Positions 24,915-35,792 are shown, counted from the first letter of the stretch. The stretch is DNA of 64,000 bases from Streptomyces sp. ISL-10 (GCF_018614575.1 NZ_JAGGOJ010000032.1:99248-163247), one strand, 5' to 3'. Numbers and translations: made by a program. Notes: a model not told the origin generated them from the sequence alone.

Positions 24915-27900
24915 CTACTCCGTGCTGTCGTCGCTGTCCTCGTCGGCTTCGGCATTGGCGGCGGCCGGCCCGGGCGTGGTGGTGTCGGAGAGGCTGAGGC
25001 GGCTGGACATGTTCAGCTTCACCTCGCCATACGGCGTCATGTGGGTGGTGAACAGGGGTTGAGGCCGCGGCGGTCCTCGGGGGTGAGGACGTCGGCCCAC
25101 TCCGGCTCGGCCAGAGCGTCTTGGATCATGAGGGTATTAATGTAGACAAGCGCGGCTTGCAGGACATGCAGGGAGCCGATAGCCAGCTCGTGCTGGTCAC
25201 GGTGGTTGCTGGAGAGCTCGCCGCTCTTGCCGAAGAAGATGACGTCGTTGACGTCGTTCCAGCCCTCGACGACGTTGAGCCCGGAGTTGATCTCCCGCTG
25301 GAGCTCGCGGTCACGGAGATATTGGCACATAAAGATCGTTTTCTGTGCGCGGCCGAGTTCGAGCATGGCCTGGTAGACGGGGTGGGAGGCGTTGCGGGTG
25401 AAGCGGCGCAGGATGGCCTCGGTGGAGGCGGTGCCGACCCGGATGGCGGTCGCGTAGCGCACGAGCATGTCGTAGTTCTGCTCGATGAGGTCCCACTTGA
25501 TGGGGCGGGTCATCGCCGGGGCGAGCCCGGAATAGGGGTCCGTGCCGTTGGTGGGGCCGGGGCGGTAGAGCTTGGCCTTGTTGATCTGCTTGATGCGGGG
25601 CAGTAGCTGGTAGCCCAGGAGCTTGGTCACCCCGAAGCCGATTTCCGACTGGCCATGGGAGTCCACGTAGTTCCCGGCGACGTTCATGGCGGTGCCGTGG
25701 CGCATGACGCCCTCGATGGCGGCGGCGACCTCGGAGGCCGAGCAGGTCAGGATCTTGGAGTGAATAACCATGCGGCCCTTCTCGATGTTCCAGTACACCA
25801 GAACACCCTGTGACCTGCGATAACGCGAATGCCATTCGGTGAAGATGTTGCGGTCCCAGGCCGCGAAGTGGGTGGAGTCGCTGGCCACGGTGGTGGTGCC
25901 CTGGCCCCAGATCGTTTCCTGGCGGGCGGCGAAGGTGGCGTTCGCGATGGCCACCGCCATCGCCTTCAGCCCGGTGGGGGTGAGGTAGCGCCGTGCGGTG
26001 TAGCGGATGTCCTCCTCGGTGTGCGGGTGGTCTCCCGAGGCGACCGCGCGCAGCCCGGAGTTGGTGCCGTAGCCGTAGGTGCACAGCAGCAGGCGCTCGG
26101 CCAGGACGGCCGGGTCGAGCCCGGAGCGGGTGCCCACCCCGGTCAGCTCGGTGAGCACGCCGGTGCGCAGGACGGCTTCCTTGAGGAACTCGATCAGCGG
26201 CGTGGTGCCCCAGCGCCCTTCGATGTACTTCTTCAGGCGGCGCAGGTTCTTCGGTTCGGGCACCGGCTCCAGCGGGGTGAGCTTGATGGCGCCGCCCAGG
26301 TGCTTCTCGGAGATCTCCAGCCAGGGCAGCTTGGGCAGCGCGGTGTGGAGCTTGTCGAGTTCCTCGCGCATCTCGCACCGTACGGCCTCGGTGTACTCCA
26401 GGGCCTGGTGCGGGAGGTCGAGCTTGGCGTAGTTCTCGTCGCGCTTGGCGTCGAAGTCCTGGGGGAGGTCTTCGTCGGGGTTGCGCCAGCGGTCGGCGCC
26501 GGTGACCCAGATCTCCTTGCAGCGCAGGCAGTCACGCAGGGCCTGTAGCACGCAGCACTCGTACACCAGCCGCACGATGCGCGTCTTGCCCTTGGGGTCG
26601 GTGTCCTGCGCGAACTCGCGCCACTCGGCCTTGACGACCTTCTCCAGGCGCACGTGGGTGCCGGGCGGGTAGTAGGTGGTCTTGGCGTCCGCGTGGGCCA
26701 GGATCAGCTCCAGGCCGTCCAGGACGGGGCGGTGGTCGTTGTTGTTGGAGCGGAAGTCCAGGACCCGCAGGAGCTTGATCAGCCCGGTGCGGTAGTGGCC
26801 GGTGTAGGAGGCTTTGAAGACGCGCTGCTTGTCGCGGGCGTAGCCGCCGCGCTTGGACTTGTACCCGTGCAGCGGGTCGGCGATCCCCGAGGTGCCGCCG
26901 AACACGGGGTAGATGGCGTCCTCGACCAACTCGCGCGGGGCTTCCAGGGAGACCTCGGCGATCCGGTTGAGCAGGGCGCCCTTGTTGCGGATCTCCTTGT
27001 AGCGCTTGGCGAACTCCTCGGTGAGCTTCTTCTCGGCCCGTGCGTTGATCTTGTGGACGATGGAGTTCAGCAGGTCCACGAGGGTGTCGGTGAGCTCGCG
27101 CTCGCGCTGGTGGACCAGGGCGGCCAGCAGCACCAGGCGGACCGGCCGGGGGTGGTCGCGCAGGTGGCTGGGGGACTCGACCGCAGCGCGGGCCCGCCAC
27201 CCGCTCACCACCTTGGGGTGGATGCCGGCGAACAAGCCGGAGGGCAGACCGATGGCGCGGACCGCCTTCAGCTTGGCGATCTCGCTGATCATGGTGGCCA
27301 GGCTGGCGTTTCCGGGGCTGGCCTTGATCTCGGACAGCACATCGACGTCGGGCTCCTGGGCCTCTTCCCCAGCGTCGGCGGGCTTGGCCGCCTCGTTCGG
27401 GTCCTCGTCGTCGGCCGGGGCGAGGAGGGCTTCGAGGGCGGCGGCGGGCTCTGCTTGGAGGCGGGCGGCCGCGGTGGAGATGAGGCGTTCGTCGGCCTGG
27501 CGGATGCCGGAGTCGACGACCCGGGCGACCCGCTCCGCGGTCGGCGGCTCGATGCGCTCGGTGCGGCAGTGGGCCAGCAGCTGGGTGCGTACCTGCTCGG
27601 TGCGGCGTTCTTCCTGCGCGATGTGGACCGCGAGCCAGGCGGCGAGGGCCTTCTGGTCGGCGACGGTACAGATCCGGAAGCCGGTGGCCTTGCGGATCTC
27701 CTTGCGGTGGGCCTTGGCGGTGCGACCGGTGAAGTCGTAGAAGCCGATGTCCCCGGCCGGGGCCTTCGCCTGCCGGGCCAGATGATCGACCGCGTCGTCG
27801 GGCAGCTCGAACCGACCGCGAGGGAAACGGCCCTTGAACAGCAGGAACTTGAGCATCGCGGTGAAACCCAACCGGGTCGCCCCGGTCTTGTTCCGCAACA

Positions 27901-28021
27901 AGGCCAGCTCGCCTGGGTCCAGGGTGAAGTGTTCGACGACCCCGTCCAGCCCCAGATCCCGACCCACGCGGGCGCCCCCTGTGCTCATCCGCCCGTATCT
28001 CGCCGGGCCATTGCCGTGCAT
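24915..28021 (-). CDS. tnpA: Tn3-family transposase, with a C-terminal frameshift
   Basis: This is a transposase of about 1,000 residues. The N-terminal DUF4158-like domain (TLDPGELALLRNKTGATRLG) is followed by the Tn3 catalytic domain with D at about 713 (VASDSTHFAAWD), D at about 786 (NYVDSHGQSEIGFG) and E at about 918 (NSGLNVVEGWND). It drives replicative transposition at the 33-bp ends. The main frame ends at 25037 as GLNPCSPPT, but the family tail NPLFTTHMTPYGEVKLNMSS continues one frame over to 24915, implying one C lost from a short C-run near 25058. Starts at 28021 or 27988 are both possible. An assembly error would restore a complete protein. Confidence 0.9.
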
Positions 28022-28100
28022 TCACTCGTTCAGCCCAACGAGTCGGCCCGGCGGCGGAAACGGCCGCCGGGTGACACGGGGTCCGCGACGGGGGAATGCC

Positions 28101-28143
28101 AGGCGCCCGGGCGGGGGCCGTCACTCTCCCCGCCCGGGCGTCT
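28101..28143. terminator. Long GC-rich hairpin terminator
   Basis: A 16-bp stem with one G-T pair (28101-28116 with 28128-28143) and an 11-base loop lies just after the stop of the minus-strand gene at 28161 and before the tnpA start. It probably isolates tnpA from upstream transcription. Confidence 0.75.
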
Positions 28144-28160
28144 GGAGCGTACGGGCCGTC

Positions 28161-28680
28161 TCAGGGCCTGGGCAGCGGCAGGCCGGACATCTGCGGGTGC
28201 CGCAGGTGCTGCCCGCCGTCGTAGACGTGCAGGGTGAAGGTCTCCGGCCCCGGGGCGCTGGCCACGTCGTACGCGTCCAGGACCCGCTCGATGCGCTCCC
28301 ACAACTTCACCGGGCCGCCCTCGCACACCCGCCAACTGCCGTCCGTCGGGGTGAGGGTGGCGGCGGAGCCGGTGACGACGTCGACCAGGTGCACGGTCTC
28401 GCCGACGGTGACCATCTGCGCGTCGGGTACCGCGCTCTGGGCCAGGAAGCGCAGGTGGAACGCTTCGTCGGTCGCGGCGGTGATCCGCTGGGGGCTGTGC
28501 CGGGCCGTGCGCGGCTTCACCGGCAGGCCCGCGGGCCAGTGGTCGGGGTTCCCGAACACCGGCGCCGCGTGGGTGCGGGCCGACATGAACGAGACCGTGC
28601 CGCCCAGCAGCTGCCCCTCGGCGGTGCCGTTGCCGTCGACCGTGAGCAGGACGCGCGCGTACCCGTAGAGCGGCCTGAGC
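28161..28680 (-). pseudogene. PCMT-like methyltransferase, C-terminal part only
   Basis: The minus strand encodes about 170 residues that resemble the C-terminal extension of Streptomyces protein-L-isoaspartate-type methyltransferases: RVLLTVDGNGTAEGQLLGGT, then VSFMSARTHAAPVF, later VKLWERIERVLDAYD and ETFTLHVYDGGQHLRHP. The SAM-binding N-terminal domain is missing, and upstream the frame dissolves into alanine-rich sequence. Without that domain it cannot be an active methyltransferase. It might alternatively be a stand-alone protein of related fold. Confidence 0.5.
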
Positions 28681-28689
28681 GGCGTGCTC

Positions 28690-28880
28690 AGTGGCCTGCT
28701 GGGTGGCTTGGGCGGCAGTCTCGGCGGCCTGCTCGGCGGCCCGGGCGGCGACTTCGGCGGCGCGGCGGGCGGCCTGGGCCTGGCGTAAGGCGCCGTATAG
28801 GGCGAGGCCGCCGGCAAAGACCCCGGCGCCGGCGCCCCAGGAGCGCGCCCATCAGTTCGGGTTGCATGGGGCTGATGATG
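28690..28880 (-). other. Alanine-rich coiled-coil remnant
   Basis: One minus-strand frame reads GAGAGVFAGGLALYGALRQA and then AQAARRAAEVAARAAEQAAE, that is, one membrane helix followed by an Ala/Glu/Gln heptad-like coil. It has no start codon and fuses into the methyltransferase-like remnant, so it looks like the end of a lost plasmid membrane protein. Confidence 0.35.
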
Positions 28881-28929
28881 CAGGGCGCCCCGGCGGGGAA
28901 GGGGCGCTTCTGGCCGGGTGGTACAGAAC

Positions 28930-29160
28930 CGCGACACCCGGTGACCGCTCGCACAACTGGCCAGCGGATCACCCGGCGGATCGCGGAGATCAGCTGGGTG
29001 ACCGTGTCCTGGGTGGCCACCGCGTCGTCGAGCACCGTGGAGTCCAGCGCACGCCGCCGCTTCCCGCTCAGGATGCCGGTGGCGGCCACGACCTCCTTGA
29101 CCCGGGTGAAGATCCGACCCGGGTCCGCCGAGCGTTGCAGGCGGCGCCGGAAGTGACCGG
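28930..29160 (-). pseudogene. IS1182-type transposase, internal fragment
   Basis: The minus strand reads DPGRIFTRVKEVVAATGILS, then GKRRRALDSTVLDDAVATQD and TVTQLISAIRRVIR. This block is characteristic of the N-terminal part of IS1182-family transposases, where the aspartate of LDSTVLDDAV is the first catalytic residue. Neither end is present. It is a passive scar inside the Tn3-type element. Confidence 0.75.
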
Positions 29161-29199
29161 AAGTTCCCCGCGTAGGAGGGCGCGGCACCGCATGGCGCC

Positions 29200-29468
29200 G
29201 CACTCCCCATCACCCGTTGAGCAGGCGGTAGCGGCGTTGGGCCTTGACGTACCACGCACGAGCCGGAATTCGGCATTGGGCATCGGCCAGGATCCGGCAG
29301 GCCTCTCGAGGCAGCTTGCGTGACCGCACACACGGCCGCCGGCGTCGAGTGCGAGACGGTCAACGCGGTCTGATCAGAACGTTTTCGCACCAGTGTCGTT
29401 ACCCCTGCTTATGATCAGCACTCGCAGCTGCGTCAAGCGGCTGTTTCAAAGGGAGGGACCACAACAGA
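29200..29468. promoter_or_regulatory. Upstream region of the RHS gene
   Basis: No gene is visible. The last 130 bp are less GC-rich (GATCAGAACGTTTTCGCACC around 29370) and probably hold the RHS promoter. GGGAGG at about 29451 is the ribosome site for the ATG at 29469, with somewhat long spacing. Confidence 0.4.
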
Positions 29469-32400
29469 ATGAGTGATCGAAGAACGCCGCAGAGCCATGC
29501 GGCAGGCAGGTGGCTGAGAGCTAGCACTCTGCCCCGTATAGCCCTTGCGGTAGCCGGTCTGATGGCAGCCGAGGCGGCTCTTGTCGTCGGTACGACGGGC
29601 CAGTCTGTGGCCTTGCCTTCTCAGCAGCCGTCATTGCCCGCTGCTGAGGAGACCCGCTATCCGACGGAGGCTGCGGATCTGGCGTCTGCTCAGGTCGCGG
29701 CCCGGTTGTCGGGGAAGCGCGTCGAGGCGCTGTCGGAGCGTACGGAGTCGTCGACGACGTGGGCGAATCCGGATGGTTCGGTGACGCTGGACGCGGCCTC
29801 GGGTCCGATTCGGTTCCGTGACGAGGCCACCGGTAGGTGGCGGGACATCAACGTCGATCTGACGAAGACGGCCCAGGGGGTGGTGGCGCGGTCGCATCCG
29901 CTGGGTCTGAAGCTGGCGGGGAAGACCCCGACGGCGCAGGCGGCCAAGGTGCGCGCGTCGGGTGCGGCGGGTGAGGTGAAGACCTCGGCGGTGCCGCTGG
30001 TGACGCTGAAGGCCGGTGACGACAGGGCGATGACGCTGTCGTGGCGGGGCGTTCTGCCGGAGCCGTCGGTGTCGGGCACCACGGCACGCTACGCCGACGC
30101 GCTGACGGCAACCGACCTGATCATCGAGTCGACCCGTACCGGGTTCGAGCAGTACCTGGAACTGAAGAATCGTTCCGCTGTCGAGGCGAACGGTTCGGTC
30201 ACGCTGACGCTGGAGGCCAAGGGCGTCAAGGCCCGGGCCAACGCGGACCGTTCGGTGACGTTCCTGGACGCGAAGTCGGGCAAGCAGGTCGGCGTACTGC
30301 CCGCGCCCATCATGTGGGACGCGACCGTGGACCCCCGGTCCGGCGAGCACACGCGCCGCGCCGATGTCGGACTGAAGATGACGCAGCGCGGCAGCTCCGT
30401 CGACCTGACGCTCACGCCGGACGCGAAGTTCCTGGCCGACCCGGCGACGAAGTACCCGGTCACCGTCGACCCCGCGGTCAACATCGGGTCGAGTTTCGAC
30501 ACCTTCGTCCAGCAGGGCTATGCGACCGATGTGTCGGCGCAGACCGAGCTGAAGCTGGGTAACAACGGCTCGGGCCAGATCGCGCGTTCGTTCCTGGCCT
30601 TCCCGATGGCCAAGATCGCGGGCAAGCAGATTCTGGGCGCGAAGCTCAACCTGTGGAACCACCACTCCTGGTCCTGCACGGCCAAGAGCTGGGAGGTCTG
30701 GGACACTGGCTCCGCCTCGACCGCCACCCGCTGGACCGCGCAGCCGGGCTGGAACAGGAAGTGGGCGACGTCGACCGCCACGAAGGGCTTCTCGTCCTCG
30801 TGCGCGGACGGCTGGGTCAACCAGGACATCACCACCCTGGCAGCCGCCTGGGCAGGCAACGGCAACGGCACCAACACCCTGGGCATCCGGGCGACGGACG
30901 AGGCGGACCCGTACGGCTGGAAGCGTTTCAACTCCGGCAACGCGGCCTCTAACACCCCGTACATGTCGGTCACGTACAACACCAAGCCGGGTGCGGCGAC
31001 TCCCGTAGCCCCGCTCTCCGGGGCGGCGACGAACGACACCACGCCGACGATCACCGGTAAGGCGACGGACGCGGACGGCAACACCGTCCAGCTGACGTAC
31101 GAGATCTGGACGTCCACCGGTACGGCAGCTCTCCAGACCGGAAAGTCCGCGTACGTCGCCTCGGGCGCGAACGCGCCGTGGACGCCGACGACCGCGCTGC
31201 CCCAGGGCTCGTACAAGTGGCGGGCCGCGGTCTACGACGGCTCGACGTGGAACGGGACCTGGTCCGCGTGGCAGACCTTCACCGTCGACACCACCGCCCC
31301 CGCCAAACCCGCCGTTTCCTCCGCCGACTTTCCGGCGAACACCTGGTCCGGCACCCCGGACGCGAACGGCAACTTCTCCGGTTCATTCACCTTCACCCCG
31401 CCCACCAGCGACGTGAAGACCGTGGAGTACAAGCTGGACACCGGCGCCTGGACACCGGCCGCCACGACGGGCGCGGCAGTCAGCAAGACGCTGTCGTTCC
31501 CGGCGGGCAAGCACACCGTGACCGCCCGCACCAAGGACGCGGCCGGGAACATCTCCGCCGAGACCTCGCACGTCTTCTACGCGGGCTCGGGTGCGGCGCT
31601 GCTGACCCCGGGGCAGGGCGAGCGCCCGGCCCGCCGTGTCGGCCTGTCGGCTGAAGGCCAGTCCTCCTACACCGGAGTGATCTACCAGTACCGCCGTGGT
31701 GAGACGGACACGTGGAAGGACGTCCCGGTCGCCGACGTGCGACAGGGCTCGGACACGGTCTCGGGCTGGCCCGTGCCGGTCACTGGCGGCAAGCCCGCCG
31801 GTCTGACCTGGAACATCACGGACACTCTGGCCGAGGACGGTCCGATCGAGGTCCGTGCCGCGTTCACGGACGGCACCACCTCGGCGTACTCCCCGGTGAA
31901 CGAGATCACCGTGGACCGCAACGCGGGTACGGCTCCCTCGGAGGAGGCGGGTCCGGGTTCGGTGAACATGCTTACCGGTGACTTCTCACTGTCGGAGAGT
32001 GACGCGTCGCTGTTCGGTCTGTCGGTGTCGCGTACGGCGTCGTCGCGGCGCCCGGATGCGGGGGCGAAGCAGGACGGCCAGGCGCCGATCTTCGGTCCGC
32101 AGTGGACCTCTGGCACGACCGCGGAGATCACCGAGTCGGACTGGGCATATCTGAAGAAGACCTCGGCCACCTCGGTCGCGCTGGTCGATGTCAATGGTGA
32201 GGAGCTCGGTTTCACAGCCACCACGGGTGGTGGCTGGAAGCCGGAGCCAGGCGCCGAGAACATGACGCTGACCGGCTCGCTGACGGGGTCGTTCGCGCTG
32301 AAGGACACCGAGGGCACGCTCACCGTCTTCTCCAAGCCCGATGCGGCGGCCACTGCCTGGCAGGTGGCGTCCAGCACCAGGGAGGGCCTGGCGCAGTCCA

Positions 32401-35400
32401 CGACCACGGTGATCTCCGAGACCGTGACCGTGGACGGCAAGAAGCTCGCCCGCCCGAAGCTGGTCATCGCGCCGACCTCGGCCGTCTCCGCTGCCACGTG
32501 CACGGCGACGCCGTCCACGAAGGGCTGCCGGGCGCTGGAGTTCCTCTACGCCACGACCACCACGGCGACTGCCACTGCCTTCGGTGACGTGGCCGGCCAG
32601 GTGAGGGAGATCCGGGCCTGGTCGACCGAGCCGGGTGCGGTCGCAGCGACGTCGAAGTCGGTGCAGAAGTACGTGTACGACGGATCCGGTCGCCTGCGGG
32701 AGACGTACAACCCACGGCTCAGCTCCGCGCTGACGACCTTCTACGGCTATGACGCGGCGGGCCGGGTCACCGACCTGACCCCGCCCGGCGAGCTGCCCTG
32801 GTGGTTCACCTACGGCAAGGCGGGCAACGCCGCCACCGCCGGTGACGGCATGCTCCTGAAGGCCAACCGCTCCGGTCTGCAGCAGGGCACCAAGGACGTC
32901 GAGTCCGGCACCGCGTCCATGAGCCTCGTCTACGACGTGCCGCTCACCGGCGGCAACGCCCCATACAAGCTCGGTGCCTCGGACGTCGCGGCGTGGGGTC
33001 AGACCGACGTCCCGACGGACGCCACCGCTGTCTTCCCCCCAGACGTAGTTCCTGCCTCGCACGATGGTGCCAGCCTGTCTGCTGCGGACTACCGTCGTGC
33101 GTGGATCACCTACACCAACGCATCCGGGCGCCAAGTGAACATGGCCACGCCGGGTGGGAACATCACGACCGTCGAGTACGACCACCACGGCAACACCGTG
33201 CGTGAACTGACGGCCGGCAACCGGGCCCTGGCGCTCGGCGGCACGGACGCCTACAAGGCGACCCTGACCGAGCTGGGCATCATCGGCCTGTCCACTCAGG
33301 ACCGCGCTGACCTGCTCGCCACGAAGACCCTGTTCGACTCCAAGGGCATTCGCCAGACGGACAGGTTCGGCCCGCTGCGTCGCATCACGCTGACCACCAC
33401 GGGTGAATCTGCCGTGGCCCGCTCCTGGATGGTCAACGAGTACGACGCGGGCCGTCCCACGGACGGCACCGCGAAGGTGGAACACCAGGTCACCAAGGTG
33501 ACCGTTGGCGCACAGGTCCTCGGTACCACCACGCTCACCGACGGGCGGGCGGTGCAGACGGTCTACGACTGGGGCAAGGGCCTGCCGGTCAAGACGGTCA
33601 AGGACCCGGCCGGTCTCGCGATCACCGAGACCACCGAATACGACGACCAGGGCCGCGTCACCAAGCAGCTGCTGCCCGGAGCCACCGGCACCGACGCCGC
33701 GACCCGGGTCACCACGTACTGGTCCGCGACCGGAACCGGCACCTGCCAGGGCCGCCCGGAATGGGCCGACCAGGTGTGCACTACCGGACCCGCCGGCGCG
33801 ATCACCGGCGGCGGCACCAACCCGGGTCAGCTGGGGGCCACCACCACTGAGTACGACTGGTGGGGCAACCCGGCCAAGGTCACCGAGACCGCGAACGGTG
33901 TCACCCGAACCGTCACGACCACCTACGACACTGCGGGCCGTCCGGTCACGTACGTCATGGCGGGCGGGCTCGGGCAGGCCGTTCCGGAGTCCACGACCGA
34001 GTACGACCCGGCCACCGGCCAGGCCGTGAAGACGGTCTCGCCGACCGGCGGGGCGATCACGAAGGAGTTCGACAAGCTCGGCCGGCTCGTCTCGTACACC
34101 GACGCCGACGGCGGCGTGACCCGGACCGAGTACGACCTGCTGAACCGGCCGGTCAAGACCACCGACACCGCCCCGTCCACCGTCACCTACGCCTACGACA
34201 CCACCGTCGAACCGCGTGGCATGGTCACGAAGAGCGCCGACTCGGTCGCAGGCTCGTTCGAGGCCCGCTACACCGCCGACGGCTCCGTCGCTACCGAGAA
34301 GCTCCCCGGCGGCTACACCCTCAAGGTCGAGGAAGACACCACGGGCGCGACCACGTCCCGGGTCTACACCCGGGACAGCGACGGCCAGGTCGTCTACTCC
34401 GACACCGTCGAGGAGTCCGTCCACGGCCAGGTCACCGCACATGCCGGCTGGTCCTCGCAGAACTACACCTACGACGCCACCGGCCGTCTGACCGATGTCG
34501 CCGACACCGTCGGTGACGTCTGCACGCGCCGTACCTACGGCTTCGACAAGCGCACCAACCGCACCTCCCTGACCACCGCGGAAGGCGCCGCAGGCGCCGA
34601 CTGCCCCACCACCGGAGGAACAACCACCACCCACACCTACGACAGCGCCGACCGCCTCATCGCCACCGGCTACGTCTACGACGCCTTCGGCCGCACCACC
34701 AACCTGCCCGGCAGCCAGATCGGCTACTACGCCAACGACCTGGTACACCAGCAGACCGCGAACGGCCAACGCCAGACCTGGCAGCTCGACGCCAACCAGC
34801 GCCTGCGCTCCTGGACCGTCGAGGAGAACACCGACGGCACCTGGAACCAGAGCGCGTCCAAGGTCAACCACTACGGCAGTGACAGCGACAACCCCCGCTG
34901 GATCACCGAGGACACCACCAAGGGCACCGTCAGCCGCAACGTCGACTCTGTCGGCGGCGTCGCAGCCATCACCGGCACCGGCGGCGGCACAATTCTCCAG
35001 CTGACCAACATCCACGGCGACGTCGCCCTCCAGCTCCCGCTGAACCCGGCCGACGCCCCCCTGGTGCTGGACAACGACGAGTACGGCAACCGCCGCACCG
35101 GCCAGCCCGCCGTCCGCTACAACTGGCTCGGCGGCAAGCAGCGCTCCAGCGAGACTCTTAGCGGTTTGACCCTGATGGGTGTACGTCTCTACGACCCCAC
35201 CAGCGGACGGTTCCTGTCCAAGGACCTGATGTACGGAGGCAACGCCAACGCCTACGATTACTGCTTCGGCGAGCCGATCAACTGCACCGACCTGAGCGGA
35301 ATGTGGTCGTACAGTACGTGGAGCAGGTGGTGGTCTCCCTACAGGCACATCTGGGTGTACCTGAATAAGAGTGAGACCCGATGGGCGGCCGCCGGTGCTG

Positions 35401-35603
35401 GGGCAACCGGGCAACTTCTTGGCGTTATCGAGAAGTGGATACCGGGCTGGGGCAAGCTCCTCGTCGGATACATGCGTCTGTACGTCTGGTACATCACATC
35501 GGTTGCGAGCTACGCCGCCCTGCGCGGAAAATGCCTTGGCCTCCATGCCTGGATGGCCGCCAGCTGGTATGGAGCTCCGTCCGCCTGGTCAAGGAGATGC
35601 TGA
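29469..35603 (+). CDS. Secreted RHS/YD-repeat protein (WapA-type contact toxin)
   Basis: This 2,044-residue protein has a Sec-type signal segment at about residues 15-45 (LPRIALAVAGLMAAEAALVV). A DNRLRE-like module follows at about 337-502, Ig/fibronectin-like modules at about 506-705, and an RHS core from about 830 (VNMLTGDFSLSESDASLFGL). YD repeats run from about 1068 to 1900 (YGYDAAGRVTDL, TEYDDQGRVTK, YTYDATGRLTDV). The core closes with GVRLYDPTSGRFLSKDLMYG at about 1903 and NCTDLSG at about 1940. Only the last 100 or so residues are variable: a hydrophobic Gly/Ala-rich tip with KSETRWAAAGAGATGQLLGV. In WapA/RHS systems the tip is the toxin. A small membrane-protein gene follows after one base. 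Confidence 0.93.
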   Translation: MSDRRTPQSHAAGRWLRASTLPRIALAVAGLMAAEAALVVGTTGQSVALPSQQPSLPAAEETRYPTEAADLASAQVAARLSGKRVEALSERTESSTTWANPDGSVTLDAASGPIRFRDEATGRWRDINVDLTKTAQGVVARSHPLGLKLAGKTPTAQAAKVRASGAAGEVKTSAVPLVTLKAGDDRAMTLSWRGVLPEPSVSGTTARYADALTATDLIIESTRTGFEQYLELKNRSAVEANGSVTLTLEAKGVKARANADRSVTFLDAKSGKQVGVLPAPIMWDATVDPRSGEHTRRADVGLKMTQRGSSVDLTLTPDAKFLADPATKYPVTVDPAVNIGSSFDTFVQQGYATDVSAQTELKLGNNGSGQIARSFLAFPMAKIAGKQILGAKLNLWNHHSWSCTAKSWEVWDTGSASTATRWTAQPGWNRKWATSTATKGFSSSCADGWVNQDITTLAAAWAGNGNGTNTLGIRATDEADPYGWKRFNSGNAASNTPYMSVTYNTKPGAATPVAPLSGAATNDTTPTITGKATDADGNTVQLTYEIWTSTGTAALQTGKSAYVASGANAPWTPTTALPQGSYKWRAAVYDGSTWNGTWSAWQTFTVDTTAPAKPAVSSADFPANTWSGTPDANGNFSGSFTFTPPTSDVKTVEYKLDTGAWTPAATTGAAVSKTLSFPAGKHTVTARTKDAAGNISAETSHVFYAGSGAALLTPGQGERPARRVGLSAEGQSSYTGVIYQYRRGETDTWKDVPVADVRQGSDTVSGWPVPVTGGKPAGLTWNITDTLAEDGPIEVRAAFTDGTTSAYSPVNEITVDRNAGTAPSEEAGPGSVNMLTGDFSLSESDASLFGLSVSRTASSRRPDAGAKQDGQAPIFGPQWTSGTTAEITESDWAYLKKTSATSVALVDVNGEELGFTATTGGGWKPEPGAENMTLTGSLTGSFALKDTEGTLTVFSKPDAAATAWQVASSTREGLAQSTTTVISETVTVDGKKLARPKLVIAPTSAVSAATCTATPSTKGCRALEFLYATTTTATATAFGDVAGQVREIRAWSTEPGAVAATSKSVQKYVYDGSGRLRETYNPRLSSALTTFYGYDAAGRVTDLTPPGELPWWFTYGKAGNAATAGDGMLLKANRSGLQQGTKDVESGTASMSLVYDVPLTGGNAPYKLGASDVAAWGQTDVPTDATAVFPPDVVPASHDGASLSAADYRRAWITYTNASGRQVNMATPGGNITTVEYDHHGNTVRELTAGNRALALGGTDAYKATLTELGIIGLSTQDRADLLATKTLFDSKGIRQTDRFGPLRRITLTTTGESAVARSWMVNEYDAGRPTDGTAKVEHQVTKVTVGAQVLGTTTLTDGRAVQTVYDWGKGLPVKTVKDPAGLAITETTEYDDQGRVTKQLLPGATGTDAATRVTTYWSATGTGTCQGRPEWADQVCTTGPAGAITGGGTNPGQLGATTTEYDWWGNPAKVTETANGVTRTVTTTYDTAGRPVTYVMAGGLGQAVPESTTEYDPATGQAVKTVSPTGGAITKEFDKLGRLVSYTDADGGVTRTEYDLLNRPVKTTDTAPSTVTYAYDTTVEPRGMVTKSADSVAGSFEARYTADGSVATEKLPGGYTLKVEEDTTGATTSRVYTRDSDGQVVYSDTVEESVHGQVTAHAGWSSQNYTYDATGRLTDVADTVGDVCTRRTYGFDKRTNRTSLTTAEGAAGADCPTTGGTTTTHTYDSADRLIATGYVYDAFGRTTNLPGSQIGYYANDLVHQQTANGQRQTWQLDANQRLRSWTVEENTDGTWNQSASKVNHYGSDSDNPRWITEDTTKGTVSRNVDSVGGVAAITGTGGGTILQLTNIHGDVALQLPLNPADAPLVLDNDEYGNRRTGQPAVRYNWLGGKQRSSETLSGLTLMGVRLYDPTSGRFLSKDLMYGGNANAYDYCFGEPINCTDLSGMWSYSTWSRWWSPYRHIWVYLNKSETRWAAAGAGATGQLLGVIEKWIPGWGKLLVGYMRLYVWYITSVASYAALRGKCLGLHAWMAASWYGAPSAWSRRC

Positions 35604-35604
35604 C

Positions 35605-35784
35605 ATGACGAACCCGTCAATTGCACAAAAGATCGTCTGTGTAGGGGAACTTGTATTCGCAGGAATTCTCGGCACTCTGGCGGTCGCATTCATGATGAAG
35701 GGTGACTGGTTCGCACTGGTTCCTGCCATTGCGTCCCTGTCATGCCTCACCGATGGTGTGCGCAGAAAGGGCAGTTGGAGCTGA
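35605..35784 (+). CDS. Small two-helix membrane protein, immunity candidate
   Basis: This 59-residue protein starts at the ATG at 35605, one base after the RHS stop (TGACATG), and AAGGAG lies 14 bases upstream inside the RHS gene. Two hydrophobic segments are visible: IVCVGELVFAGILGTLAVAF and WFALVPAIASLSCL. Position and coupling match immunity genes of RHS/WapA toxins. If the tip acts on membranes, a small membrane protein would be a sensible protector. A terminator follows at once, so the two genes form a closed unit. The function is inferred from context only. Confidence 0.75.
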   Translation: MTNPSIAQKIVCVGELVFAGILGTLAVAFMMKGDWFALVPAIASLSCLTDGVRRKGSWS

Positions 35785-35792
35785 CTCGCGGA

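Noticed and set aside
28680..28790. GGC-rich repeating tract as a tandem repeat or CRISPR-like array
   Set aside because: There are no fixed-length units or spacers. The tract is explained by an Ala/Glu/Gln coiled-coil coding sequence on the minus strand.
31986..35546. An open frame of over 1,100 codons antisense to the RHS gene
   Set aside because: It is a mirror of the high-GC third-position bias of the RHS gene, with no domain, signal or family-like motif. The RHS frame on the plus strand is clearly real.
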